From: DAOUAE01 sp034433795
GTDB lineage: Bacteria > Chloroflexota > UBA6077 > FW602-bin22 > DAOUAE01
Direction of reading: 5' to 3'
Length of the DNA: 64,000 nucleotides
Assembly (NCBI GenBank): GCA_034433795.1
Contig: DAOUAE010000050.1
Span: forward strand, 12,269-76,268
The translations under genes were made by a program, and so were the position numbers. Below the pieces are notes generated by a model. That model saw nothing but the letters and a program-made list of their open reading frames with translations. It did not search any database and had not been told where the DNA came from. This document shows positions 16,642 through 24,525 of the stretch, in pieces; the stretch's first letter is position 1; each line of letters begins with the position of its first letter.

Positions 16642-19113
16642 ATGCGCGTCTCGCTCCGCTGGCTGCGCGACTACGTGGACCTGACTCTGCCGCCCCGGAC
16701 GCTGGCCGAGCGTCTGACCCGCGCCGGGATCGAGGTGGCCGAGGTCCTCGAACTGGGAGCCACCTGGGACCACATCTACGTCGGGCGCATCGTCCGGGTT
16801 GAGCCCCACCCCAACGCCGACCGGCTGCGGGTGGTGACCGTGGACTACGGCGGAGGACGGACGATCCGGGTGGTCACCGGCGCTCCCAACGTCTCGGAGG
16901 GGGCGGTGGTCGCCCTGGCCCTGGAGGGGGCGACCCTCTTCGATCCCACCTCGTCCGAGCCCCGGCTGGTCCGGCTCCAGGCCCAGACGATCCGTGGCGT
17001 CCGCTCCGAGGGCATGGTCTGCTCGGAGCGCGAGCTGGGGATCGGCGAGGACCACACCGGCATCCTGCTGCTGGATCCGGCGCTGCCCGTAGGGGCGCCG
17101 CTGCGCGAGGTCCTGGGCGATGTCATTTTCGAGCTCGAGGTGACTCCCAACCGGCCTGACTGCCTGGCGATGATCGGCGTCGCCCACGAAGTGGCGGCCC
17201 TGACCGGCCAGCGGGTCCGGCGGCCGCCGGCGGCGGTCCGCTTCGGCGACCGGCCGATTGAGGAGGCGGTGAGCGTGGAGATCCGCGATCCCGACCTCTG
17301 CCCCCGTTACATGTGCAGCCTGATCGAAGGGGTCACCATCGGGCCCTCACCGCGCTGGCTCCAGGACCGGCTGCTGGCGGCCGGACTGCGGCCGATCAAC
17401 AACGTGGTGGACATTACCAACTACGTGATGCTGGAATGGGGCCAGCCGCTCCACGCCTTCGACTTCGAGCGGCTGCGCGGCCGGCGGATCATCGTCCGGC
17501 GGGCCCGTCCCGGTGAGGTGCTGCGGACGCTGGACGGTGTTGAGCGGGTGCTCGCGGACGACATGCTGGTCATCGCCGACGCCGAGGGGGCGGTGGCGGT
17601 GGCCGGGGTGATGGGCGGCGCCGAGAGCGAGGTCAGCCCCCGCACCCGCCACATTCTGCTCGAGTCGGCCAACTTCAACCCGGTGAGCATCCGTCGGACG
17701 GCCCGGGCCCTGAAGCTGGCCAGCGAAGCCTCGCGGCGCTTCGAGAAGGGACTGCCGGAGGGGCTGCCGCTGGTGGCCCTGGAGCGGGCCACCGCCCTCA
17801 TCCAGGAGATCGCCGGGGGCACGGTCCGCCGGGGCTATATCGACTGCTACCCACGGCCGGCCCCGCCCCGACGGGTCACCGTGACCCTGCCGGATTTCGA
17901 GCGCATTCTGGGGGTTCGCTACACGCTGGCGGAGATCACGGCCGTCCTGGAGCCGCTCGGCTTCCAGTGGGAGCAGACCGACGGTGCGCTGGTGGTGACC
18001 CCACCGGTCCAGCGGGCCGATATCGCCCTGCGCGAGGACATCGTCGAGGAGGTCGCCCGGATCCGGGGCTACGAGACGCTGCCGAGCACGATGCCCTCGG
18101 GTCCCCTGCCCGAGCCGCAGATCAGCCCCGAGTGGCGCTGGGAGGAGACGCTGCGTGATCTGATGGTCGGCTGTGGCTTCCAGGAGGTTATCACCTACAG
18201 TCTGACCAGTCGAGAGCGGCTGGGCCGGCTGCTGCCGGAGGGAGCGGATCTGAGCGCCCTGGCCCCGCTGGCCCGCGAGATGATGGACCGGCTGATGCCC
18301 ATCGATCACCCGCCGGTGCTCCTGGTCAATCCGCTGAGCGCTGCCTTCGAGTGCCTGCGGACCACCGGCTTCGTCAGCCTGCTGGAGACCCTGCGGGACA
18401 ACCGCCGGCACTCCGACCGGGATCTCTTCTTCTTCGAGATCGGCCGGCTTTATCTTCCCCGGCCGGGCGAGTTGCCGGAGGAGCGCCGTATTCTGACGGC
18501 GGTCGCCGGCGCCTTCCGCAGCGGCCCCCAGTGGGGACAGCCGGTCGAGGTCGATTTCTTCGATCTGAAGGGCGTGGCCGAGACTGTGCTGGAGCGCCTG
18601 GCGGTGGGTCCGGTCCGCTTTGTCCCCATTGAGCACCCGACGTTCCACCCCGGCCGCACGGCGGTCATCCTGCTGGAGCGGACCGGCGGGGTCGTCGGCG
18701 TGGTGGGCGAGGTCGCGCCGGCGGTCCGCCAGCGCTTCGATCTGACCGAGCGCGCCTATCTCCTGGGGTTCGACCTGAGCCGGCTGCTGCCGCTGGCCAC
18801 GCGTGAGCGGTCCTACCGGCCGATTCCGCGGGTCCCGCCGGTCATCGAGGATCTGGCCATCGTCGTCGACCAGACAGTTCCGCACGAACGGGTGGTCCAG
18901 GTCATCTGGGCGGCCGGTCAGCCGCTCCTGCGGGCGGTGGAGCTCTTCGACGTCTACGAGGGCCCGCCGGTCCCGCCGGGCAAGCGCAGCCTGGCCTACC
19001 GGCTGGTCTACCAGACGCCCGAGCGCACGCTGACCGACGCTGAGGTGGCGGCCCAGCGGCAGCGGATCATTGCGGCGGTCCGGCAGGAACTGGGGGCGGA
19101 GATCCGGGGTTGA
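16642..19113 (+). CDS. pheT: Phenylalanine-tRNA ligase beta subunit
   Basis: 823 residues, bacterial full-length form. Visible blocks in order: N-terminal MRVSLRWLRDYV; EMAPII-like tRNA-binding domain (about 40-150, VGRIVRVEPHPNADRLRVV); B3/4 editing domain (INNVVDITNYVMLEWGQPLHAFD about 253-275); B5 domain; catalytic-like B6-B7 core; and C-terminal FDX-ACB anticodon domain (about 730-823, PRVPPVIEDLAIVVD ... RSLAYRLVYQTPERTLTD). It edits mischarged Tyr-tRNA-Phe. Translationally and transcriptionally coupled to pheS. Confidence 0.97.
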   Translation: MRVSLRWLRDYVDLTLPPRTLAERLTRAGIEVAEVLELGATWDHIYVGRIVRVEPHPNADRLRVVTVDYGGGRTIRVVTGAPNVSEGAVVALALEGATLFDPTSSEPRLVRLQAQTIRGVRSEGMVCSERELGIGEDHTGILLLDPALPVGAPLREVLGDVIFELEVTPNRPDCLAMIGVAHEVAALTGQRVRRPPAAVRFGDRPIEEAVSVEIRDPDLCPRYMCSLIEGVTIGPSPRWLQDRLLAAGLRPINNVVDITNYVMLEWGQPLHAFDFERLRGRRIIVRRARPGEVLRTLDGVERVLADDMLVIADAEGAVAVAGVMGGAESEVSPRTRHILLESANFNPVSIRRTARALKLASEASRRFEKGLPEGLPLVALERATALIQEIAGGTVRRGYIDCYPRPAPPRRVTVTLPDFERILGVRYTLAEITAVLEPLGFQWEQTDGALVVTPPVQRADIALREDIVEEVARIRGYETLPSTMPSGPLPEPQISPEWRWEETLRDLMVGCGFQEVITYSLTSRERLGRLLPEGADLSALAPLAREMMDRLMPIDHPPVLLVNPLSAAFECLRTTGFVSLLETLRDNRRHSDRDLFFFEIGRLYLPRPGELPEERRILTAVAGAFRSGPQWGQPVEVDFFDLKGVAETVLERLAVGPVRFVPIEHPTFHPGRTAVILLERTGGVVGVVGEVAPAVRQRFDLTERAYLLGFDLSRLLPLATRERSYRPIPRVPPVIEDLAIVVDQTVPHERVVQVIWAAGQPLLRAVELFDVYEGPPVPPGKRSLAYRLVYQTPERTLTDAEVAAQRQRIIAAVRQELGAEIRG

Positions 19114-19116
19114 ACG

Positions 19117-19161
19117 GGTGAGGGAGAGGGCTTCCTTGGTCATCCTCTCCCCCCTTTCACC
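19117..19161. terminator. Candidate hairpin after pheT
   Basis: Imperfect inverted repeat starting four bases after the pheT stop: GGTGA plus GAGG on the left, CCTC plus TCACC on the right, with unequal inner segments and a 14-base loop. No clear T-run follows. It lies between convergent genes and could act in both directions. 19162-19272 holds no other feature I can support. Confidence 0.35.
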
Positions 19162-19272
19162 GGCGGGCGTCTGTCCGGCCCGCAGCGGAAGCCCCCTCCC
19201 TCTCGCTTGCCAGGCTAGCACGGCCGCCGTTAAAGCGGCGTAAGAGCGGCGGCGGTGGACCTTAAAAGGGTG

Positions 19273-20052
19273 TTAATTGTCGGTGGTGGGCGAACTGGTG
19301 GTCGAGGTGCCCGGTGAGCCGGCGTTGGAGGGCGTGGTCGTGGTCTCCTGGCCGAAGGTGGCCGGATCGGCGAAGCGGTAGCCGACGCCCGGCTCGGTCA
19401 GGATATAGCGGGGGCGCGAGGGGTCGTCTTCGATCTTCTGGCGCAGGTACCGGACATAGACGCGCAGGTACTCGGTCTCCTCACCGTAGCCGCGTCCCCA
19501 GACCCGGCGCAGAAGGTCCTGGTGCAGCATCACCCGGCCGGCGTTGCTGACCAGTTCGTAGAGCAGTTTGTATTCGGTCGGGCTCAGGCGGACCGGCTGG
19601 CCGCGCAGGGTCACCCGACGCTGGAGGAAGTTCACCGTGAGATCGCCGCAGGTGAAGACCGGCTCCTTCTTGGCGTCGGCTGGCAGCCGGGCTCGCCGCA
19701 GCACCGCCCGCACCCGGGCCCGCAGTTCGTTGACGCCGAACGGCTTGCTCAGGTAGTCGTCGGCCCCGACGTCCAGGCCCCGAACCTTGTCGTGCTCCTC
19801 GCCTTTGGCGGTGAGCATGATGATGGGCACGGTCGAGAACTCGCGGATCCGCCGGCAGACCTCGAAGCCGTCGATGCCGGGCAGCATGATGTCCAGGATG
19901 ATGAGGTCGGGGTCGTACATCTCGGTGTAGCGCAGGGCCGTCTCCCCGTCGGGGGCGGTGTAGACGCGGTAGCCATCAGGCTCCAGGTTGCTCTTGACCA
20001 GACGGAGGATCCGCGGTTCGTCATCCACCACCAGGACAGTCGCGTGCTTCAC
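19273..20052 (-). CDS. OmpR/PhoB-family response regulator
   Basis: 259 residues. Receiver domain 1-120 with acidic pocket D10-D11, phospho-acceptor D54 (LIILDIMLPG), T81 and K103 (LSKPF). Winged-helix DNA-binding domain about 130-230 (LSPTEYKLLYELVSNAGRVM; VYVRYLRQKIEDDP; GVGYRF). It ends in an odd Thr/Ser-rich tail of about 25 residues (ETTTTPSNAGSPGTSTTSS) beyond the normal end. Its start overlaps the end of the kinase gene by four bases, so kinase and regulator are translationally coupled. No target promoter is evident. Confidence 0.93.
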   Translation of the reverse strand: MKHATVLVVDDEPRILRLVKSNLEPDGYRVYTAPDGETALRYTEMYDPDLIILDIMLPGIDGFEVCRRIREFSTVPIIMLTAKGEEHDKVRGLDVGADDYLSKPFGVNELRARVRAVLRRARLPADAKKEPVFTCGDLTVNFLQRRVTLRGQPVRLSPTEYKLLYELVSNAGRVMLHQDLLRRVWGRGYGEETEYLRVYVRYLRQKIEDDPSRPRYILTEPGVGYRFADPATFGQETTTTPSNAGSPGTSTTSSPTTDN

Positions 20053-21842
20053 CCAACCACCTCCTCGCTGGCGTACCGGTCGGACGTGGGCTCGGCCTCC
20101 GCCTGCTCGGCCTCGGGGGGAGCGATGGGCAGGGTGAAGGTGAAGGTGCTGCCCTGGCCGGGCCGGCTCTCAGCCCAGATCCGACCGCCGTGCATCTCGA
20201 CGATCCCCCGGCAGATCGAGAGGCCGATGCCGGTGCCACCGGTCTGCTTGCGCAGGGCGTGGTCTGCGCGGTAGAAGCGGTCGAAGATGCGCTCCAGGTC
20301 CTGCGGGGCGATGCCGATCCCCTGGTCCCGGACGCTGATGACGGCCATCCCGTCGCGTACCTCGCCGGCGATGGCGATCTGGCCGCCGTCGGGCGAGTAT
20401 TTGATGGCGTTCTCGACCAGGTTGCGGACCACCTGCTCGATCCGGCGGGGATCGGCCATCACCAGCGGGAAATCCACCGGGAAACTCACCCGGAAGGAGT
20501 GCTTGTCGGTCTGTCGACGGGCCTTGCGCACCACCCGCTGAACGATTCGCGGCAGACTCGTTGGCTGCAGATCGACTTTGAGGACACCGGCCTCGATCTG
20601 CGACATCTCGAGGAGGTCCGCGATGAGTTCGCTCAGCCGGTCGCTTTCCTCGTCGATGATGCGCAGAAATTCGCGCTGCTCTTCGGGGTCCCAGGTGACA
20701 TCCTCGCGCAGGAGGGTGGTGGCGTAGCCCTTGATCGAGGCCAGCGGGGTGCGCAGTTCGTGGGAGACGGTCGAGAGCAGTTCGGACTTGAGGCGGTCGA
20801 GTTCGCGCAGGGCCTGGACCTGGGCGGCCTCGCGCCAGAGGCGGGCGTTGTCCACCGCGATGGCCGCCGGGATGGCCAGAGCCAGGAGCAGTTGTTCGTC
20901 TTCGGGGGTGTAGGCCTGGGGCTGGGTGTGCTCCAGCTGCACCACTCCCACCACCTTGTCCTGGACCCGCAGGGGCACGGCCAGGACCGCCGCGATCTGC
21001 GAGGGAGCGTCCGGGCAGCGGGGATCGCCCGCGACCGTGCCCAGGCGGAGCGGACGCCCGGTCTGGTAGACCCATTCGGCCACACCGGTGATGACCGGCT
21101 GCTGGAGGGTGCTCAGCGCCCGCACGTACTCGCCGACGTGCCAGAGACCGCGCTGGCGGTCGTGCACCGCCACCGGATGGAGAGCGCCGGCGCCGTCCAC
21201 CAGCAGCGCCGCCGCCCGGGCGTACTGGAACTGGTCGCGCACCACCTCGATCAACTGGCCGCAGAGATGGGCCGGGTCGAGCCCCCGGCTCAGCGCCCGG
21301 CTGAACTCCTGGAAGATCTGGGCCTGGGCGCGCAGGCGCCGGACCTCCTGACGCAGGGCCTCGGATTCGTTCTCGCGCTGGCTCAGTTCGAGGCGCAGAC
21401 GCCGCACATCCCGCGTGCCTGCGGTCGAGGTCTGCTCCAGCAGCCCGGCGAGCCAGCGGCAGGCGGTGACGATCCGGGTGTAGGCCGGATCACTCCCGGC
21501 GGGCAGCGTCAGCGGATCGCCGGTCCCCAGGCGGTAGAGCAGGCGCTCGATCTGGCGAAGGGAGCGGTGTAGTTCATGGTGGAGGAACCGACCGAGAAAG
21601 ACCGCGCTGCCCAGGGCGACCCCCAGCGCGAGGCCCCAGGCGGTCAACGCGTCACCGCCGCTCAGCCAGTAAAGGAAGCCGCAGAGCCAGCCCAGCCCGG
21701 CGGGCAGACTGCACAGGCCGAGGAAACGGCGGAATCCGGGAGCCGTCGGCGCGCGCCCCGTGGCCTGACTCAGCGCTTCGCCCGGCATCTCGGTCGGCCG
21801 GCTCCCGGTCACGGTCGAACGCAGAACCTGGGCGGTCGACAT
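20049..21842 (-). CDS. Sensor histidine kinase (TM-GAF-HisKA-HATPase)
   Basis: 597 residues. Two hydrophobic segments (about 45-62 and 66-86) place it in the membrane with almost no external loop. A coiled-coil (about 150-185) leads to a GAF domain (about 190-345), HisKA with H361 in VSHELRTPL, and HATPase (N box NLVENAIKYSPDGG, G1 DQGIGIAP, G2 TGIGLSICRGIVEMHGG). The absence of an extracytoplasmic sensor suggests an intracellular or membrane signal. It is transcribed with the OmpR-type regulator downstream from a strong -35 at 21942. Confidence 0.93.
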   Translation of the reverse strand: MSTAQVLRSTVTGSRPTEMPGEALSQATGRAPTAPGFRRFLGLCSLPAGLGWLCGFLYWLSGGDALTAWGLALGVALGSAVFLGRFLHHELHRSLRQIERLLYRLGTGDPLTLPAGSDPAYTRIVTACRWLAGLLEQTSTAGTRDVRRLRLELSQRENESEALRQEVRRLRAQAQIFQEFSRALSRGLDPAHLCGQLIEVVRDQFQYARAAALLVDGAGALHPVAVHDRQRGLWHVGEYVRALSTLQQPVITGVAEWVYQTGRPLRLGTVAGDPRCPDAPSQIAAVLAVPLRVQDKVVGVVQLEHTQPQAYTPEDEQLLLALAIPAAIAVDNARLWREAAQVQALRELDRLKSELLSTVSHELRTPLASIKGYATTLLREDVTWDPEEQREFLRIIDEESDRLSELIADLLEMSQIEAGVLKVDLQPTSLPRIVQRVVRKARRQTDKHSFRVSFPVDFPLVMADPRRIEQVVRNLVENAIKYSPDGGQIAIAGEVRDGMAVISVRDQGIGIAPQDLERIFDRFYRADHALRKQTGGTGIGLSICRGIVEMHGGRIWAESRPGQGSTFTFTLPIAPPEAEQAEAEPTSDRYASEEVVG

Positions 21843-21914
21843 AGCCCCCCGCTTGGCGGCCGGCGACCCCGAACGCCATTCTGACGGGCGGGCTCGGCCG
21901 GCACACCGGGCTAT

Positions 21915-21942
21915 ATGATACAGCCTGAACGCCTGATGTCAA
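21915..21942 (-). promoter_or_regulatory. Promoter of the kinase-regulator operon
   Basis: On the minus strand: consensus -35 TTGACA (21942 to 21937), 16-base spacer, -10 TATCAT (21920 to 21915). Transcription would start about 65 bases before the kinase start. Confidence 0.6.
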
Positions 21943-21977
21943 GCGGTGGAGCAGGCCATCCTGGCGGGCGCCGGTGT

Positions 21978-22184
21978 TCAGCGCACCGGCCGGACGCCGG
22001 CGCGCTCTTCAACCCACTCTTTCTCCAGATCGAGCAGACAGGCGGTGCAGAGGAGCGGTTCGGTATCGGCGTCGAGCAGACGCAGAGCCCGGATCGGAAA
22101 CGGTGGTGTCAGGAGCCGGTCCACCCGCCGCTCGCAACGTGGGCAGATCAGCGGTGACTGGGGAACCGAGACAGCCCGGCTCAT
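21978..22184 (-). CDS. Small putative zinc-ribbon protein
   Basis: 68 residues, not recognised as a named family. It has one C-P-R-C (LICPRCERRVD) and one C-T-A-C (LLCTACLLDLEKEW) pair about 30 residues apart, the layout of a one-ribbon zinc protein. ATG 22184 gives a compact protein; the ribosome site is weak (GGGGG). The gene is divergent from lysA and precedes the two-component operon. Coding status is supported by the cysteine spacing only. The flanks 21843-21914 and 22185-22226 hold only promoter elements. Confidence 0.5.
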   Translation of the reverse strand: MSRAVSVPQSPLICPRCERRVDRLLTPPFPIRALRLLDADTEPLLCTACLLDLEKEWVEERAGVRPVR

Positions 22185-22226
22185 CGCGCCCCCGGTCCCG
22201 CGCGGCAAGCGGCGTGCCGACTGTGG

Positions 22227-22256
22227 TTGACGGGAGACCGGGGCCTGTGCTAGCAT
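22227..22256 (+). promoter_or_regulatory. Candidate lysA promoter
   Basis: TTGACG (22227-22232), 18 bases, TAGCAT (22251-22256). The lysA leader would be about 25 bases. No lysine riboswitch fits in this space. Confidence 0.5.
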
Positions 22257-22287
22257 TCCCCGCCGACAGTGAGCGCGCGGTGATGGG

Positions 22288-23625
22288 ATGTTTCTGCTCG
22301 GGACCCAGCGTATCAACGACCGTGGACACCTGGAGATCGGGGGCTGCGACACCGTCGACCTGGCCCGCACCTACGGTACCCCGCTCTACGTACTGGACGA
22401 GGCGCTGATCCGCGCCAACTGCCGGGCTTTCCGCCAGGCCTTCGGCCAGCGTTACCCTCAGGTCGAGATCGCCTACGCGGGGAAGGCCTTTCTGACCACG
22501 GCCATGGCCCGGATCGTCGCCCAGGAGGGGCTCGCGCTCGATGTCGCCTCGGCCGGCGAGCTCTACACCGCCCTGCGGGGCGGCTTTCCCCCGGAGCGTA
22601 TCTTCTTCCACGGGAACAACAAGTCGCCGGACGAACTCGCTCTGGCCCTGGCCCACGGGGTCGGACGGATCGTGGTCGACAACCTGTACGAACTGGACCT
22701 GCTCGGCCGGCTGGCGGCGGAGACCGGGCGGACGGCGGATATTCTCATCCGGACGGCGCCGGGCATCGACCCGCACACCCACCACCGGATCCGCACCGGC
22801 CAGGCCGACACCAAGTTCGGTCTGAGCATCGCCGACGGGGCGGCGATGACTGCGGTCAAACGGGCGCTGGCGCTGCCGGGCGTTCGTCTGCGCGGGCTCC
22901 ACGCCCACGTCGGCTCGCAGCTCCTCGATACGCGGGCCCACGAAGAGGCGGCCGATATCGTCCTGCGCTTCGCCCGCGAGGTGGCCGACGAGACCGGCTA
23001 CGTCATCGAGGAATTGAACCTGGGCGGCGGGCTGGGCATCCGCTATCTCCCCGAGCACCGGCCTCCCACCATCGACGAGTTCGCCGAAGCGCTGGTCGGG
23101 GCGGTCCGCCGGGCGCTGGCCGCCTACAATCTGCCCGCGCCACGGCTGCAGCTCGAGCCCGGTCGGGCCATCGTCGGCGAGGCCGGGACCACCCTCTACA
23201 CGGTTGGGGCCATCAAGCGGGTCAGCATTCCGGAGCCACCGGGCGAGCGCCTGTACGTGACAATCGACGGCGGGATGTCTGATAATCCGCGCCCCCAGTT
23301 GTATGACGCCAAGTACACCGCGCTTCTGGCCAACAAGGCCGACCGGCCGGCGGTGGTAACGGCCCGGATCGCCGGCAAGCACTGCGAGACGGATATCCTC
23401 ATCCAGAGCGTTCCCCTGGCCGAGCCGGAGCCGGGCGACATCCTGGCGGTTCTGGCGACCGGCGCCTACAACTACTCGATGGCCAGCAATTACAACCGCT
23501 TTCCCCGGCCGGCGGTCGTGCTGGTGGCCGACGGTCGGGCCGAGGTCATCGTCAAGCGCGAGACGCTCGACGATCTGCTGCGCCAGGATGTGATCCCGCC
23601 GCGCCTGTGGGCTGCCCAGCCGTAG
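22288..23625 (+). CDS. lysA: Diaminopimelate decarboxylase
   Basis: PLP enzyme turning meso-diaminopimelate into lysine, the last step of lysine synthesis. 445 residues. PLP lysine K66 in IAYAGKAF. Other marks: the HVGSQL motif, the glycine-rich phosphate loop NLGGGLGI, EPGRAIVGEAG, the CETDIL segment with the active-site Cys, and GAYNYSMASNYN near the C-terminus. Fold type III alanine-racemase-like barrel plus a C-terminal beta domain. It stands alone, not in a dap operon. A related D-ornithine/arginine decarboxylase is unlikely given the full set of LysA motifs. Confidence 0.95.
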   Translation: MFLLGTQRINDRGHLEIGGCDTVDLARTYGTPLYVLDEALIRANCRAFRQAFGQRYPQVEIAYAGKAFLTTAMARIVAQEGLALDVASAGELYTALRGGFPPERIFFHGNNKSPDELALALAHGVGRIVVDNLYELDLLGRLAAETGRTADILIRTAPGIDPHTHHRIRTGQADTKFGLSIADGAAMTAVKRALALPGVRLRGLHAHVGSQLLDTRAHEEAADIVLRFAREVADETGYVIEELNLGGGLGIRYLPEHRPPTIDEFAEALVGAVRRALAAYNLPAPRLQLEPGRAIVGEAGTTLYTVGAIKRVSIPEPPGERLYVTIDGGMSDNPRPQLYDAKYTALLANKADRPAVVTARIAGKHCETDILIQSVPLAEPEPGDILAVLATGAYNYSMASNYNRFPRPAVVLVADGRAEVIVKRETLDDLLRQDVIPPRLWAAQP

Positions 23626-23658
23626 GGCCCACAGCCGCCTCTCGCAGGAGGGTTGCCT

Positions 23659-24525
23659 GTGTCACCCTGCCGGAGACCGGGAGGCCTGGCTGGTCTCCTG
23701 CTGATTCTCCTGCTGGTCGCTCCCCAGACGGCGCTGGCGGCGGCTGAGTATGTCAAGTCCGCGCCGGCGCCGGAGGCGCTGGTTGGCGCCGATATAGCGG
23801 GGGTCACCCTGGTCTTCAGCCAGCGGGTCGATCCCCACGAGAGCACGGTTTCCGTCCTCGGCCCGGACGGCCGGCGCGTTGACCAGGGCCCGGCGGTCCT
23901 CGACCTGTCCGGGCGCAGCCTGCGGGTCTCGCTGGCGCCGGGGCTGCGGCCTGGTCTCTACACGGTTCGGTGGACGACCGTTTCGGCCGACGACGGCCAG
24001 CGGCGAGCGGGCTCTTTCCGCTTCGGGGTGACGCCCCTGGTGGAGGCCGTCGGCTACATCGCCGGTCGGGAGGTCTCTCTCCAGCGCGAGAACTGGGTCA
24101 AGGGCCGGCCCGAACGGGTGGCTCTGGTCTTCAGCGCGGCCCTGGGACCGGAGAGCACGGTGGTGGTGACCGATGATGTGGGGCGCCGGGTGGACCGGGG
24201 GGATGGAGGGCTCGACCCGGCTGACCCGCAACGCCGGACCCTTCAGGTCTCGCTGCTCCCGGGCCAGGGCGGGGGCAAATTCTTTGTCCGCTGGACGGCG
24301 AGGCTGGCGGCAGGGGGTGAGAGCCTCGCCGGGACGGTGGGCTTCGTCGCCCTCCCCTGGCAGCCGTCGGCCGCGCCGGCGCCGGTGGTGACAACCCTGC
24401 CCCGGACCGGTGGGGCGCCCGGGCTCGTCCCGGGCGCCCTGGGACTGCTCCTGCTGGGGACGGGCTGGGCTCTCCGGCGTCGGCCTACCCTTCCACCAGG
24501 GGGAACGGCCGGTAGCGGTTGGTGA
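23659..24525 (+). CDS. Tandem CopC-like surface protein with LPxTG-type anchor
   Basis: 288 residues. A signal peptide (about 8-30, LAGLLLILLLVAPQTALA) is followed by a CopC-type beta-sandwich (about 33-125), a second weaker copy (about 135-240), then LPRTGG, a hydrophobic segment and RRR: an LPxTG-like sorting signal. True CopC begins with a His copper ligand after the signal; here the mature start is AEYVKSAPAP, with no His. SADDGQ replaces the usual SADGH. Copper binding is therefore doubtful and a structural surface role is as likely. GTG 23659 is chosen because GGAGGG lies six bases upstream. The 3' end overlaps convergent nadE by 41 bases. Confidence 0.8.
   Translation: MSPCRRPGGLAGLLLILLLVAPQTALAAAEYVKSAPAPEALVGADIAGVTLVFSQRVDPHESTVSVLGPDGRRVDQGPAVLDLSGRSLRVSLAPGLRPGLYTVRWTTVSADDGQRRAGSFRFGVTPLVEAVGYIAGREVSLQRENWVKGRPERVALVFSAALGPESTVVVTDDVGRRVDRGDGGLDPADPQRRTLQVSLLPGQGGGKFFVRWTARLAAGGESLAGTVGFVALPWQPSAAPAPVVTTLPRTGGAPGLVPGALGLLLLGTGWALRRRPTLPPGGTAGSGW

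Noticed and set aside
22257..22287. Lysine riboswitch before lysA
   Set aside because: About 25-30 bases of leader is far too short.
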